Origin: Enoplolaimus lenunculus
Taxonomy: Eukaryota; Nematoda; Enoplea; Enoplida; Thoracostomopsidae
Assembly (NCBI GenBank): GCA_030248215.1
Contig: JASANG010000373.1
Coordinates: 248,001 to 312,000 of the forward strand
Direction of reading: 5' to 3'
DNA: 64,000 nt
In this document: in pieces, positions 46,160 through 58,900 of the stretch
Layout of the letters: every line of letters begins with the position of its first letter
How positions within the stretch are numbered: position 1 is the first letter of the stretch
Made by a program: the position numbers and the translations under genes
Notes under the pieces: model-generated
Seen by the model: the letters and a program-made list of their open reading frames with translations, nothing else
Databases searched by the model: none
What the model was told of the DNA's origin: nothing

Positions 46160-47829
46160 ATACCGGAATCGGATCAACAAATTTATACCGGAATCGGAAC
46201 AACAAATTTATACCGGAATCGGATCAACAAATTTATACCGGAATCGGAACAACAAATTTATACCGGAATCGGATCAACAAATTTATACCGGAATCAGAAC
46301 AACAAATTTATACCGAAATCGGAAACAATTTATACCGGAATCGGAATAACAAATTTATACCGGAATCGGAACAACAAATTTATACCGGAATCGGAACAAC
46401 AAATTTATACCGAAATCGGAACAACAAATTTGTACCGAAATCGGAACAACAAATTTATACCGGAATCGGAACAACAAATTTATACCGGAATCGGATCAAA
46501 AAATTTATACTGGAATCAGAACAACAAATTTATACCGGAATCGGAATAACAAATTTATACCAGAGTCAGAACAACAAATTTATACCGGAATCGGAACAAC
46601 AAATTTATACCGGAATCGGAATAACAAATTTATACCGAAATCGGATACCGGAGTCGGAACAACAAATTTATACCGAAATCGGAACAACAAATTTATACCG
46701 AAATCGGAACAACAAATTTATACCGGAATCAGAACAACAAATTTATACCGGAATCAGAACAACAAATTTATACCGGAATCGGAACAAAAAATTTATACGT
46801 GAATCGGAACAACAAATTTATACCGGAATCGGAACAACAAATTTATACCGAAATCGGAAACAATTTATACCGGAATCGGAACAACAAATTTATACCGGAA
46901 TCAGAACAACAAATTTATACCGAAATCGGAACAACAAATTTATACCGGAATCGGATCAACAAATTTATACCGGAATCAGAACAACAAATTTATACCGGAA
47001 TCGGAACAAAAAATTTATACCGGAATCGGAACAAAAAATTTATACGTGAATCGGAACAACAAATTTATACCGGAATCGGAACAACAAATTTATACCGAAA
47101 TCGGAAACAATTTATACCGGAATCGGAACAACAAATTTATACCGGAATCAGAACAACAAATTTATACCGAAATCGGAACAACAAATTTATACCGGAATCG
47201 GATCAACAAATTTATACCGGAGTCGGAACAACAAATTTATACCGAAATCGGAACAACAAATTTATACCGAAATCGTAACAACAAATTTATGCCGGAATCA
47301 GAACAACAAATTTATAACGGAATCGGAACAACAAATTTATACCGGAATCAGAACACCAAATTTATACCGGAATCAGAACACCAAATTTATACCGGAATCA
47401 GAACACCAAATTTATACCGGAATCAGAACACCAAATTTATACCGGAATCAGAACACCAAATTTATACCGGAATCAGAACACCAAATTTATACCGGAATCA
47501 GAACACCAAATTTATACCGGAATCAGAACACCAAATTTATACCGGAATCAGAACAACAAATTTATACCGGAATCGGAACAACAAATTTATACCGGAATCG
47601 GAACAACAAATTTATACCGGAATCAGAACAACAAATTTATACCGGAATCGGAACAACAAATTTATACCGGAATCAGAACAACAAATTTATACCGGAATCG
47701 GAACAACAAATTTATACCGGAATCGGAACAACAAATTTATACCGGAATCAGAACAACAAATTTATACCGGAATCGGAACAACAAATTTATACCGGGATCG
47801 GAACAACAAATTTATACCGGAATCGGAAC
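46160..47829 (+). repeat. 25-bp satellite, about 67 units
   Basis: Unit ATACCGGAATCGGAACAACAAATTT (25 bp, given here once) with single-base variants. A higher-order block of about 247 bp occurs twice in tandem (starting 46794 and 47041, each with TATACGTGAATCGG). 47340-47560 is a run of near-identical units with the AACACCAAAT variant. The unit has no stop in any + frame, so it produces frames of up to 317 codons that repeat every 25 residues; these are not treated as a protein. The left edge (46137) reads GGGTGCAAACTGGAACTG, like the end of the CAGGGTGCAACCGGAA MITEs. Confidence 0.95.
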
Positions 47830-48339
47830 TGCATTCGAAAGCAGGAATTTTTAATGCCATTTCTTTTTCGCATAGCGGGTCTTATGACATGTATATATAC
47901 TTTGTATGCATGCGTCATATCAATATTGCTTCAGAATGCTCTCTGAGTTCGCATATATATATGTTATTCAACTTTGTATGATAATTTCTGCCCCATATCT
48001 ATATTAAATGCACTCCGAGAACTGAGATACGTATGTTTTGATTACGATGAAAATTAACATAATTGCAGTCAAATTTCTTCACACATAATATTAATTGCAA
48101 ATAATACAGGCTAGAAACGATGAAAATTTATGATTCCGACTTCAGCTATACGTACTTATCTGGTATGCAGATTCGGTCGCGGAACCGGAACTGGATTTTA
48201 ACCGGAATTCTAATCGGAATCGCAATTTCGTTTGCATACGTATATATGTATATATGGTTTACAAGATTGGAGTACATATTGCAGCATATTGTTGTATAGC
48301 AATTATATACTTTTAAAATGAACATTTTTTCGGGTCATA

Positions 48340-48872
48340 GCAATAACTGCCGAAATGATTTCAGTAATTGCTGAAATCATTTCAGGGATTGCCGAAATCA
48401 TTTCAGTAATTGCTGAAATCATTTCAGTAATTGTATAAATCATTTCAATAATTGCCGAAATCATTTCAATAATTGCCGAAATCATTTCAGTAATTGCCGA
48501 AATCATTTCAGTAATTGCCGAAATCATTTCAGTAATTGCCGAAATCATTTCAGTAATTGCCGAAATCATTTCAGTAATTGCCGAAATCATTTCAGTAATT
48601 GCCGAAATCATTTCAGTACATAATTGCCGGAATCATTTCAGTAATTGCCGAAATCATTTCGGTAATTGCCGAAATCATTTCAGTAATTGCCGAAATCATT
48701 TCAGGGATTGCCGAAATCATTTCAGTAATTGCCGAAATCATTTCAATAATTGCCGAAATCATTTCAGTAATTGCCGAAATCATTTCAGTACATAATTGCC
48801 GGAATCATTTCAGTAATCGCCGAAATCATTTCAGTACATAATTGTCGGAATCATTTCAGTAATTGTCGAAAT
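48340..48872. repeat. 21-bp minisatellite, about 25 units
   Basis: Unit ATTGCCGAAATCATTTCAGTA with small variants. Three units carry a GTACATAATTGCCGG insert (48615, 48787, 48835). Because 21 is a multiple of three, one frame on each strand is an open heptapeptide repeat (IAEIISV on +, MISAITE on -). No start context or codon bias supports translation. Confidence 0.95.
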
Positions 48873-49102
48873 CGTTTGAAAAAATTAGAGTTTAGCTGAA
48901 AGTCAACAAAAGTATTGGCTTTTTTGTTTTAACTTGGATGGGCGATACGTATTATATGAAACATTGTGCTGCAATTACGTTTCCAGACAAGTCAAAAAGT
49001 TTAAGTTGTTCACAAAGACGTGAAATAAAATTAAAAGCAACTTAACAATTAATTACGCGCGTAATTTTTATTAATATTGTTTTGCGCGGCTCAAATGTGT
49101 GC

Positions 49103-49302
49103 AAAAAATCTACGACAGTTGTTCGCCCGACCCACTTTAGCCTGACTGTGCCCTAAGTCTGAAGCTCAACCCTAAGCATAAACCTAAAGTCTAAGCGTAA
49201 GCAACAGTGGAGGCGACAAAATGTTTAGTAAGTCGACTAGATTGAGGCTTACAAGTTGTTTATGCCAGTCGACGATTTGTCGGGCGACCAATTGTTGTGA
49301 TA
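49103..49302. mobile_element. ACAACTCGTCGCC-type MITE, copy with CCTAAG words
   Basis: TACGACAGTTGTTCGCCCGA to GATTTGTCGGGCGACCAATT. The interior has CCTAAGTCTGAAGC and ACCCTAAGCATAAACC. Confidence 0.72.
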
Positions 49303-50156
49303 CCGCTTTTTCAACAGTTCAGTCCCTAAGACATTTCAGGATTTTTTGATACGGATGAGAGAGATGATGGTCGGGAGTTTGTGGCCGGCCTGAATTATTT
49401 TATTATGAACGGCGAACTAGCACGGGTGGTTACAGGGAGTCTGCCGCCCCGCTTCCGATATATTTCGTATATACGTACTGATGATTTTTTGAAGGAACAA
49501 TTGAAAAAGTATTACCACCCGTTTCCCCACCGATAAGTATACTGGGTCCACAAGTAGTGACTACTGGTTAATTTGCTTAGGGCAAAAACAGGAAAAGCAA
49601 TAATTGCAAGTTTTTATATAGCAAAACTTGGTTATCTATTTTGAGTTCTGTATATATACATGTGTAGTATATGACATATACGTATACCTAATTTAATTGG
49701 TTATACCAAGGTTCCAGCCGGAGCAAAATTTTGTCGGCATCGGAGTCAGAATTTTAGTTTCATGCTGGATCCAAAGCCGGAATCGGAATAGAAACCGGAA
49801 TTTTCAACCTTAACCTACTGTTGATTATGATCAAAGCTTTTGAACTATAAAAGAAGATAATTTTATTTTATTACCCTGTTTGTGCTGGTGCTGAGTGTAA
49901 TTTTTTAGTCATTATCTACTCTACAGTCTGCAAAACTAATAGAATTATTCGCCTGTGCTTAAATATGCGAAATTCTGCGTATACTGTTTTTCATTGTCTC
50001 CAAACAAATTTGATGTATGTACTATACGATACGTTTATATATTAAATTTGAACTCAGATCAATCATGACGCAAAAGGATGCTTAACCGAAAATTCCGGAA
50101 TTGCGGTATCGGAATAACAGCCGACCCGGAATCGGAATCGGAACAACAACGCTCTT

Positions 50157-50260
50157 GTTCAAGAGTATCAGTATCCACTCTTGCTCAAGAGTATCAATAT
50201 CCACTCTTGCTCAAGAGTATCAATATCCACTCATGCTCAAGAGTATCAATATCCACTCTT
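50157..50260. repeat. 26-bp tandem repeat, four units
   Basis: GCTCAAGAGTATCAATATCC plus ACTCTT repeated four times with one or two changes. AAGAGT and ACTCTT within each unit can pair into a small hairpin. It follows a CCGGAATCGGAATCGG piece at 50127-50145 similar to the satellite core. Confidence 0.9.
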
Positions 50261-50409
50261 GCTGCTATAACCAATTTTACCGTTCATTGTCGCATGTTTT
50301 GTGTAGCATTTAGTAGATAGATTTTGTGTTGTAGAAAACATTCATTGTAACCGCGTGTTGCTTGATTGCATTCATTTATTGCGTTACTGGATCGATCTGC
50401 ATTCAACAT

Positions 50410-50432
50410 CAGTGCTGCTGCTGCTGCTGCTG
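50410..50432 (+). repeat. (CTG)n microsatellite
   Basis: About seven CTG units (TGCTGCTGCTGCTGCTGCTG), outside any supported gene. Confidence 0.85.
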
Positions 50433-51040
50433 TTTGTGCTACGTATATTTACGTTCCGTGCTGCATTATTTCGCTTGATCATGGTAAATTATTCTTTTGT
50501 TGGTATACACTTAACAAATGCGGCTGTTAAATTATAGAACGCCATTTATTCCGTAGCGTAATTTTTCAATTTACCCATCCATCCATCCATCAACGTATCG
50601 TTTAGGTCGGCCATCGTCTATTTAAATTTACAGCTGTGATGTTTTCCGGCGCACCGCGACTACGCTTTACTTCTCGCCTTCCTGCCGGACAATTTGCCAA
50701 TTGCATTAAAATGATTTATGTGAGTAATATTTTTGTTGGTGTTTCTGGAAATTTCGGCTCCTCTGCTTAGAATTCTCGCCCCCTCTTGTGAGAACTGTTT
50801 GGTAAGTATATGACTGTTACATGGGTGAGTTGTTAAGCCTAATATTTTCACACCTTGAGCGCTTCGGTATTTAGATTAAGGCTGATGGTCGAGTTTTGAG
50901 GTTTGTTCGCCGTACAATATGACGTAAATTTCAGGATCCGCGTAAGAGATTTGTTCATAAAATACGTACTTTTTGTGCTGGAAACTTAATGTGAGATCAA
51001 GGGCAAAACAATGGGATAGAGAGGGTATATCCTTTCGAAC

Positions 51041-52179
51041 CCGGGTGGTACCGAATCTACGAATTGACCGAATCTGAATCCATTGCTAATTTGGCGAATA
51101 CGAATCCATTGCTAATTTGCCGAATCCGAATCTTGCATAATGCAAATTTCTGTTATATCTACAATTTGTTTCAGAATATCAGCGCAATGCCAGCCGCGTA
51201 ACTTTTAAACGTTAATGTATTTCGTGCCCGACCTACGTTTTCAGATTTGTGACCTGAAACAAAATTTTTTTATTAGTATAACAAGATATTTAAAATTTTT
51301 ATTGTTTTAAACTGAAAAACATGTTGCCGAACACTGTTGGATTCGGCTTTTAAATTCGGCTTTTTCACAACCGAATCCGAACCACAAGTTTTTGCCGAAT
51401 CCGAATCCGAACCTTTGTTGTCACCCCCTGCTACGAACATTCAGGATACTGGAGATCAAAAAAACTTTTATGGTGAGGGTATACTCCCGCGAGCTGAAAT
51501 GCTGACTACGTCCCTGTGTGAAATGTGAACTTCGCATTGGAATGAAAAAAATTTTAACTTGTAACTTACTTAGTTTCACGCAAACCATTTTACGATATAT
51601 ACGTTTATATGTATATACCAACTAATTACTAGCTTTACAACCGACATGATTCCCGTAATAAATGGTTTTGTTGAAATCGAGTTAATTTATGTATAAACTG
51701 CTGAAAAGGAATTTTGGCTAATCAAGGCTCGTTGTTTTATTAAATTGTGGCTTAGCTGGTTGGAGCCCTTCAGGGAAAAATGTAGGGGTAATAAGGGTGG
51801 AAACAAAGGTTCGGATTCGGATTCGGCAAAGATGAGATTCGGATTCGGCAAAAATGAGGTTCGGATTCGGTTGTGGAAAAGCCGAATCCAACAAAGTTCG
51901 GCAATACGTATGTTTTTTCATTTTTAAGCAATAAAATTTTCAATACCTTGCTATAAAAATCAATCTTATTTCAGGTGAGAAATCTCAGAACTGACGTCGG
52001 GACGAAATATATTAACGTATTAAAAGTTATACGGCTGGCATTGCGTTGATATTCTGAAACAAATTATAGATATATCTGAAATTTGCAACGTGCAGGATTC
52101 GGATTCGGTTTCGGATTCGGATTCGGCAAATTAGCACTGGATTCGGATTCGGTCAAATCGTGGATTCGGTGCCACCCTG
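51041..52179. mobile_element. 1.1-kb foldback element (long inverted repeat)
   Basis: Left arm 51041 to about 51430 and right arm about 51785-52179 are inverted copies. Ends are CCGGGTGGTACCGAATCTAC and GTGGATTCGGTGCCACCCTG. Further in, TTTGTTTCAGAATATCAGCG and ATGCCAGCCG match their complements at 52040-52065. Subterminal CGAATCCGAATCC repeats flank both arms, with a unique core of about 350 bases. The ends resemble CAGGGTG... hAT-like ends, but the flanks show no duplication. Open frames here are shadows. Confidence 0.85.
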
Positions 52180-52336
52180 GGGGCAATACGGTTTGGTCTG
52201 AGAAGTATTGTGTAACAGTGTCCAGTGTCCGCTAAGCAAGAACGCAGTAAAAGGGATGTTTGGGGTGTCTGTCGACATCCCAATAAAGATATAGGTATTA
52301 CTGACGCTTTGTCGCCTGCCAAAGGTAGGATTCCTT

Positions 52337-52497
52337 ACCCCGTACTTTCAAATGTGTGTGACTGTTATCACCAGTTGGTGATAGATCTTGTAATTTTCGA
52401 ATCAGTGAATGTTGCTGTTCAAAATTCAACACATTTTTGTGAGTTTGAAAACCTATTGCCAACAGATCATAGTTGCTGTATGCATTTGAGAATATGG
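52337..52497. mobile_element. GTATTCTCAAATGTGTATAGC MITE, upstream of the kinase
   Basis: GTACTTTCAAATGTGTGTGA to GCATTTGAGAATA, with ATCACCAGTTGGTGATAG inside. It lies about 330 bases before the kinase acceptor site. Confidence 0.65.
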
Positions 52498-52819
52498 AGC
52501 CTTATCAAATTTGATGGCTTTCCATTTTGGGTTTAGCTTTCCTTTAGCTGACCATCGGAGTGCTTCTGGATTTAAGATTAAATTCAATTATTTAAAAAAG
52601 AACATTACTGCATAAACCTACGCAAAAAATAGCTTTACTGAAATGATCGTAGGTTTTGCTGAAAAATTGACAATTTGCTCTGCTTCGGAGGTTGCATAAG
52701 TATACACAAATCCACTTACTTTCTGAGGTTTGTTAAATTTTCGTGTGCCGTGTGGCATTGCTTTGTTAGAAAATATTAATGTTTTTTTTATGTTTTACTG
52801 AAAAAATTGACAATTTGTG

Positions 52820-52828
52820 ATGTTTTAG
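52820..52828 (+). promoter_or_regulatory. 3' splice acceptor upstream of the kinase start
   Basis: ATGTTTTAG ends at 52828, 100 bases before the chosen kinase ATG. The kinase frame stays open from 52830 to the ATG ([20 protein letters not shown] and on). So this is either a spliced-leader site in the 5' UTR or the start of an internal exon of a longer N-terminal isoform. Confidence 0.5.
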
Positions 52829-52928
52829 GCGATATAGTGCCGGTGCAAGCGCTCAGCAACGTACACTTTCATCTGCATTTATCGGCACAGCTACAACTCG
52901 AAGTCCGTGCGGAGGTGGTGACGTTATC

Positions 52929-55900
52929 ATGACATCAGCTGGAGGAGTCATTCCTCGGGGCAGCAGTGCTGCCGGAAACCCTCCGGGAACAGGAGGTCCC
53001 AGCGGTGGTGGCAATCATCCTGCGACTCCTGGCGGTACGCAACATTCCACAACGCATTCGTCGTCTCATCATTCGGGCTCCGGCCAGGTGCTGATGGTCG
53101 GTCCGAACTTCAAAGTCGGTAAAAAGATTGGATGCGGCAATTTTGGCGAGTTACGGCTTGGTAAGCTAAACTACGTATATTGTTAGCGTATTTTGAAAGC
53201 ATTGTTATGTTTTCTGCTACTTGATCAAAAAATGTTTGTAGGACTTACTTTCTAGACTGTTTCACGTTCCAATGATAAATTCCACATTGTAGTTTGTTTT
53301 CGTTCAGAACGGATGTGGAATAGAAGCCTTGATTGAAAATTATAGCAATTCAGTCCTAAGAGTCTCTCACAGAAACTATGATGTTGAAAATTTGGGCTTT
53401 TGTTTCGAGTTCTTTCTCCACACTAGTGTATATTATTTTTCTAAGTCTAAGCCTAGGTTCACGTTGAGGCTTAGGCTAAACGTAACTCTGAGCCTCAACA
53501 TATTATTAACGCAGTCATTATGTGTTTGAGGGCTTTTTTCTTGGGGTAAGGCAACAAGAGTCATTCTGGCTCATTGCATACTCCTTATTTCTGTCTATGT
53601 GCGGACTTTTTCTGGAAATTTCTTTAACTGACGCTCTCAATGAGAGCTTTTGCATCTCAATACGTATTTGGTTTTAGTTAGTAGGACAGTATTTTGATAG
53701 ACTATTTTTCGTATTTCAGGAAAGAACCTCTATAATAATGAACATGTTGCCATTAAACTTGTGAGTTTTGGTTGTCCTTTAGTTATGTGAGCAATAATGG
53801 GGGGGGGGGGGGTTCAGGAGTTAAAGTTTCTATTTCTAGTTAAACAGTATATATTATCTAAAACACTTCTCGAAAATTTTGCTGCAAATGCGGTGAAATC
53901 AACTCACGACTTAAGTATTAACGGGCCGCTGCTCGAACCACTGAGCTATGCAGCCGTGCAAACGTTTCGCTACAATGGTTCTCGCAAGTTTGGTACCCTT
54001 TTCGAAATGTTATAGAGCGCAGCTCCCTTTCCGAAATCGTGGCTACGCAATTGATTATGTGAGGAATTTGTATCGTAAAATAGATTCCTTTTTAGTTTAA
54101 GCATATATCCAGAAATATTTTGTGAGTGACTGTGACCTTTTTAATGTTATTATAATTTACTTTGTTCTTTTAAGCGTTTGTAAATCTGTTGCACTGTTTG
54201 CACATGATCGTTATCTATTTGTACTATGCGTTTAACTGTAGTATAAATGATTTCAGGAACCCATGAAATCCAAAGCGCCGCAGTTACATTTAGAATATCG
54301 GTTTTACAAGATACTAGGCCAAGGAGGTTGGTTAGAAATTCTTTTTGCTTGTACTTTATGCTTCCTTCAGATATGTGTCTGGGTCTGTGCTTCGGAACAC
54401 AACGATAAATTTACGAACAACAATGCCAAAGTCAGGGTGCAACCGGAATTCTTATTCCGATTAGAATTCCGACTCAAAACGAGTTCCGTTTCCCATTCCG
54501 GTTGCACAATCAATCGGGATCGGAATTTTGAAATTTTAATTTTAATCCTACTTGTTGTGATACGTTGGCTAAAACTTCTGTGTCATTTATCAATTAAATT
54601 GATTTCGATAAATTGACTTATCAATAATTGATTGTAGTTTAGTTTTTGCAGAACCAAAAATCAAGCCAGTTTGTTCATGCGACGTTTTTGAAAATTGTTA
54701 AAAAGCCAAGAACATCCTAATCAATGTTATATTTGTCAATACAAATTATCGGTAGTTTAAAAATTTCAAGTTCCAATTCCGATTCCGGTATAATTCAGTT
54801 CGGCTTCGCATCCAGGCCAAAGGGAACAAACTTCGCATCCAGGCCAAAGGGAACAAACATCATTGTAGATATATTTGGCAAAGAGCCCATCAATGGATAG
54901 AAATCGAATTTTTTGCTTTAGCCGGCTAGATATTCAGTCACAGATCACGTTATGCATCAGCAGAAACTGCTATGAATGATTGATTACTTATTACGTATTG
55001 CGTACTAACTTCCGTTATTTAGCCTTTTGTATGTACATTTCCTCCCACATTCCTAGGCTTGAGCTTAGGCTCAGCCTTATGTTTAAAAAAGACTTATCTA
55101 AGCCTCGGCTTAAAACTTTGTCTCGTGAGTGGAAAGTGTCGTTGTTAATATTTGAAATAATTATTATAGAAGGCATCCCTTCGGTGCACTACTTTGGCCC
55201 TTGCGGCAAGTACAACGCTCTTGTAATGGAGCTCCTTGGACATTCCCTGGAAGATTTATTTGATCTCTGTGACCGACGGTTTACGCTTAAGTGTGTTTGT
55301 ATGATCGCCATGCAGCTAGTAAGCATTTTCGGTATTTTAAAGCGGTAGAGCTTTTGTGCAAAACTAGCAAAGGTTTAGCCAGAGGAGTTGGTTTTTTAAT
55401 TTCAGGGATCAAAATCCACCGTTTATGACGTTTGCAAAGGGGTTTTGGTTTTTTGGAATACTTTTCAGTTTGTAACTCAAGAAACTTCCACATCCATTGA
55501 ATTTTTCATAGGTCGTGAACCCTTTCGGATCAAAATTCTGGCAGCACCTGTAAAAAATATTTTCTCAATGGAATGAACTATGCAATGGTTTTTAAGAAAA
55601 CTCGATGTATACAAAGGTGTCTGTTATGCGGGGTTTGGTAGGGTTTTACGCTATAGTAACATCAAACATATCATGACAGTTTGAAAAATTAATATTCAAC
55701 TATGCAAGTATGTTCTGCTAATGACGATAATGTAGAGAAGTTTTTCACAATTTGCATTTTCGTGATGTATGTTTCAGTGAAGGGGTGTTAAATTTCACAG
55801 TGTTTAAGTTTGTTGCCTGCATTAAGCACTGTAAATCTCTATTTGTCGAACATCATAATATACCGTTTTTTAAGATTCGTCGCATTGAAAATGTACACGG

Positions 55901-58900
55901 ACACCATTTGATTTATCGCGATGTGAAGCCAGAAAACTTTCTTATCGGACGTCATTCTGCGCGTAAAAATCATATTATTCATATAATTGATTTCGGTCTT
56001 GCCAAAGAATATATCGATCCCGAAACCGGCAAACACATTCCTTACCGCGAACACAAATCACTTACCGGCACCGCTCGCTATATGAGTATAAATACTCATT
56101 TGGGCAAAGGTAGGTTGTGGTATTTTAACACGAGTCGAGGATGACTATATGGAGAGGAGTATGCAACTTCCGCGCTATTGCGTGTATCTAAGTCTCCTCC
56201 ACAAATTATGTGGAGTACGCCAAAGATGTAACTTAAATATGTACCATGGCGCGTTGCATTTTTGACACACTCAACCTCATTTGTAGAGTAGATTTAGACA
56301 CCGTTATAAGCTTAAAGTATGATACATATCGCTGAACGCTATGTATAAACATGGCAAGTGATCCTAGATATAAGCATGCATAATGATAAACCTCAGGTAA
56401 CTATATCCCTATCCCTGGATTATAGGGTGGTTGGCGAAAACGCAACACGTGCTGGTGCATTCCTTTGTACACGGAATATATTATAATCAATTGCATACAC
56501 TTGCCCGATTATGCATCACTCTCTTTGGATTGTATTAAACAGTAAAGGATGATAGCTATACGAAATGTCTTTAGTTTACGCAAATCAGCATGATCTAGTT
56601 TACAGTATTATCTTCTCATATAAGTTGCGATTTGCAGTGGTGTATGCTTATTGCTTAGCTTATTTCATTTTTATAGTTTCTCAAAGTCCACAAGTCTCCT
56701 TGCCACTTAATGGGCAGGCCGCTATGATTAACATGTGCATCATTGTTTTGTAGAACAAAGCCGACGCGATGACCTTGAAGCGTTAGGTCACATGTTTATG
56801 TATTTTCTCCGCGGAAGCTTGCCTTGGCAGGGGCTCAAAGCAGATACACTCAAAGAGCGCTACCAAAAAATCGGTGATACGAAACGGGCAACTCCAGTCG
56901 AAGCCTTGTGTGATAATTTTCCTGGTAAGAATAAGAACGTGAGGGTCACGCCACACATTTTGTTTTATCGATTCTAGTTGCATCTGTATTTTCCCCGAAA
57001 CTTACGATTTGTAATACATTGCAGTGTTGTGGTACTCGTTCAATTCAGTAATAAATATAGTGATAAAGATCAAAACTATATATACGCACGTTTTATGGCA
57101 TGACTAACTTAGACTTGAAATTATTTAGAGTAGAAAATAAACGTACCCAAGGCACGAATGGAGAAGGCAACTCGATGAGTGTATATAGTACGCATATACG
57201 GTCGCCAAATTTTCTCTGATCTCAAAAATTTTTTTGTGTAACTAAGGAGTCTTAAAGTCGAGAATGCCTTTACCAAGCTCTGCTTGTGTACAATTAACAA
57301 AAATTATTTGCAGAAGAGTTTGCGCAATATCTGCGATACGCGCGTCGATTAGACTTTTTCGAAGCGCCGGACTATGATTATTGTTGGAATCTGTTTCGAT
57401 CTGTCCTAGAGCGTCATGGATGGCCTGATGATTACGAATTCGATTGGACAACAAAATTGCGACAAGCGGTATGTTTTGATTTTTGAAATATGCCCACGAT
57501 AGCTGCCTAAGCCTAAGCATAAGCATCACGATGGGCAGCCGAACTACAAGTTGTGGGCGTCGAATTGTCGTGTTATCGCGATATATTCTGAAAAACTAAA
57601 TTGTTTTGCTGCGCTAAACCAACAAGATTATGCTGGTCGCGCCGTAATCCGGAGTCAGATTTCGTTCAATGTAACAGAAAGTAAACCTTGCCTGGTTGTT
57701 GCTTTAACAAGTAATTCAAAGAACAAAATATTGTACAATAGGGCAAAGATTGTTTTGTCTGGTTGTAGCTTTTACCTCAAATTCAAGGAACAAAAAATTT
57801 TATAATGCAAAATATGCCTTTTCTGGTTGTATTAACGTGAAATTAAAAGAACAGAGTAATATACAATAACACAAAGTATGTTCTGGTAGTACGCAGCTTT
57901 TACTTGAAGTTCCAGCAACAAAAATTTTTATAATAACGCAAAGTATACTTTGTCTGGTTGTAACTTTAACGTCAACTTTAAGGAACAAAAATATCCGGCG
58001 CATAGTGAAATTCTTTAGCATTTTCTTGCATGTTTAGTATGGGGTCCAGGGCCAGTACTTGAAGGTGTTAATTCCGTTGAGGATAAATTAATTATTCGCA
58101 TTTTCTAATATGTACAAGAAAAATTATGAAGTAAGTCCTACCGCATTACTTTAATGTGGGTGAATATAAAGCAGTTTGATTAGTTTCAAATTTAGTTATA
58201 TATTCATTATTTCAGACAACCCCGGTGGGCTCAATACAAACTCCAGATGCAGCTGCGTCGAAAGAAAATCGACAAAGACACCCGACAAACCAAAAAGTGA
58301 GCTATTGGTTTTTGTTTTGTCTTAATACTTTGCACCTTGGTGGCTCCAAAAATTTCGCAAACAGAGCGTGAAACCAAACGCAATGTTAGTGTTAAACCTC
58401 AATACAAAATCTCGGTTTGGACCCCTGTTGGGGAACCTAGGCAGAGTTGCCTTCCTTGAATCCGCCAGTGATTGCACATGGCACACAACTATATTGAAGA
58501 TTGTGGTGCGTCAGTGTGCTGAAAATATTGAAAATTAATATTTTATTTTCATGCGGGCAGTTTTTGTTGCATTTAATTTTAAAAGGATTTCGGTGTTTAA
58601 CATTCTGCTTTTATCAGGGTGAGCGTGTGACCGGATGCCTGAGCTTCCCACTTTCTACGTATGTCTCCAATTTTCCTGGCACAAAGTGCACACGTCTTTT
58701 TATACCCATTGGCCTATCCAGAAACTTCTAATGTGGAAGACTGAACGATATGATCACTAAAAAATCGTTCGTAAAAGCGAGCTAGAAGCCATGCGCGTTT
58801 GCGGTACTAAATTTTAATTCATAGTTTTGGTGGTAATCTCTGATGGAGGAGCCAGGCCTGGGTGCCCACCTCTTGGATATGTCAGTGCCTGTAATTAATA

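Noticed and set aside
46088-47981. Long + strand open frames (153-317 codons) with repeated NKFIPESEQQIYTGIG words
   Set aside because: They arise because the 25-bp satellite unit lacks stops in all + frames. Frames overlap each other, have no independent start or domain, and shift with unit-length changes.
48303-48841. Open heptad frames on both strands
   Set aside because: Produced by the 21-bp minisatellite. Opposite-strand frames are equally open, as expected of a repeat and not of a gene.
46160-48872. Regularly spaced direct repeats as a CRISPR-like array
   Set aside because: Units are contiguous with no unique spacers, and the context is eukaryotic.
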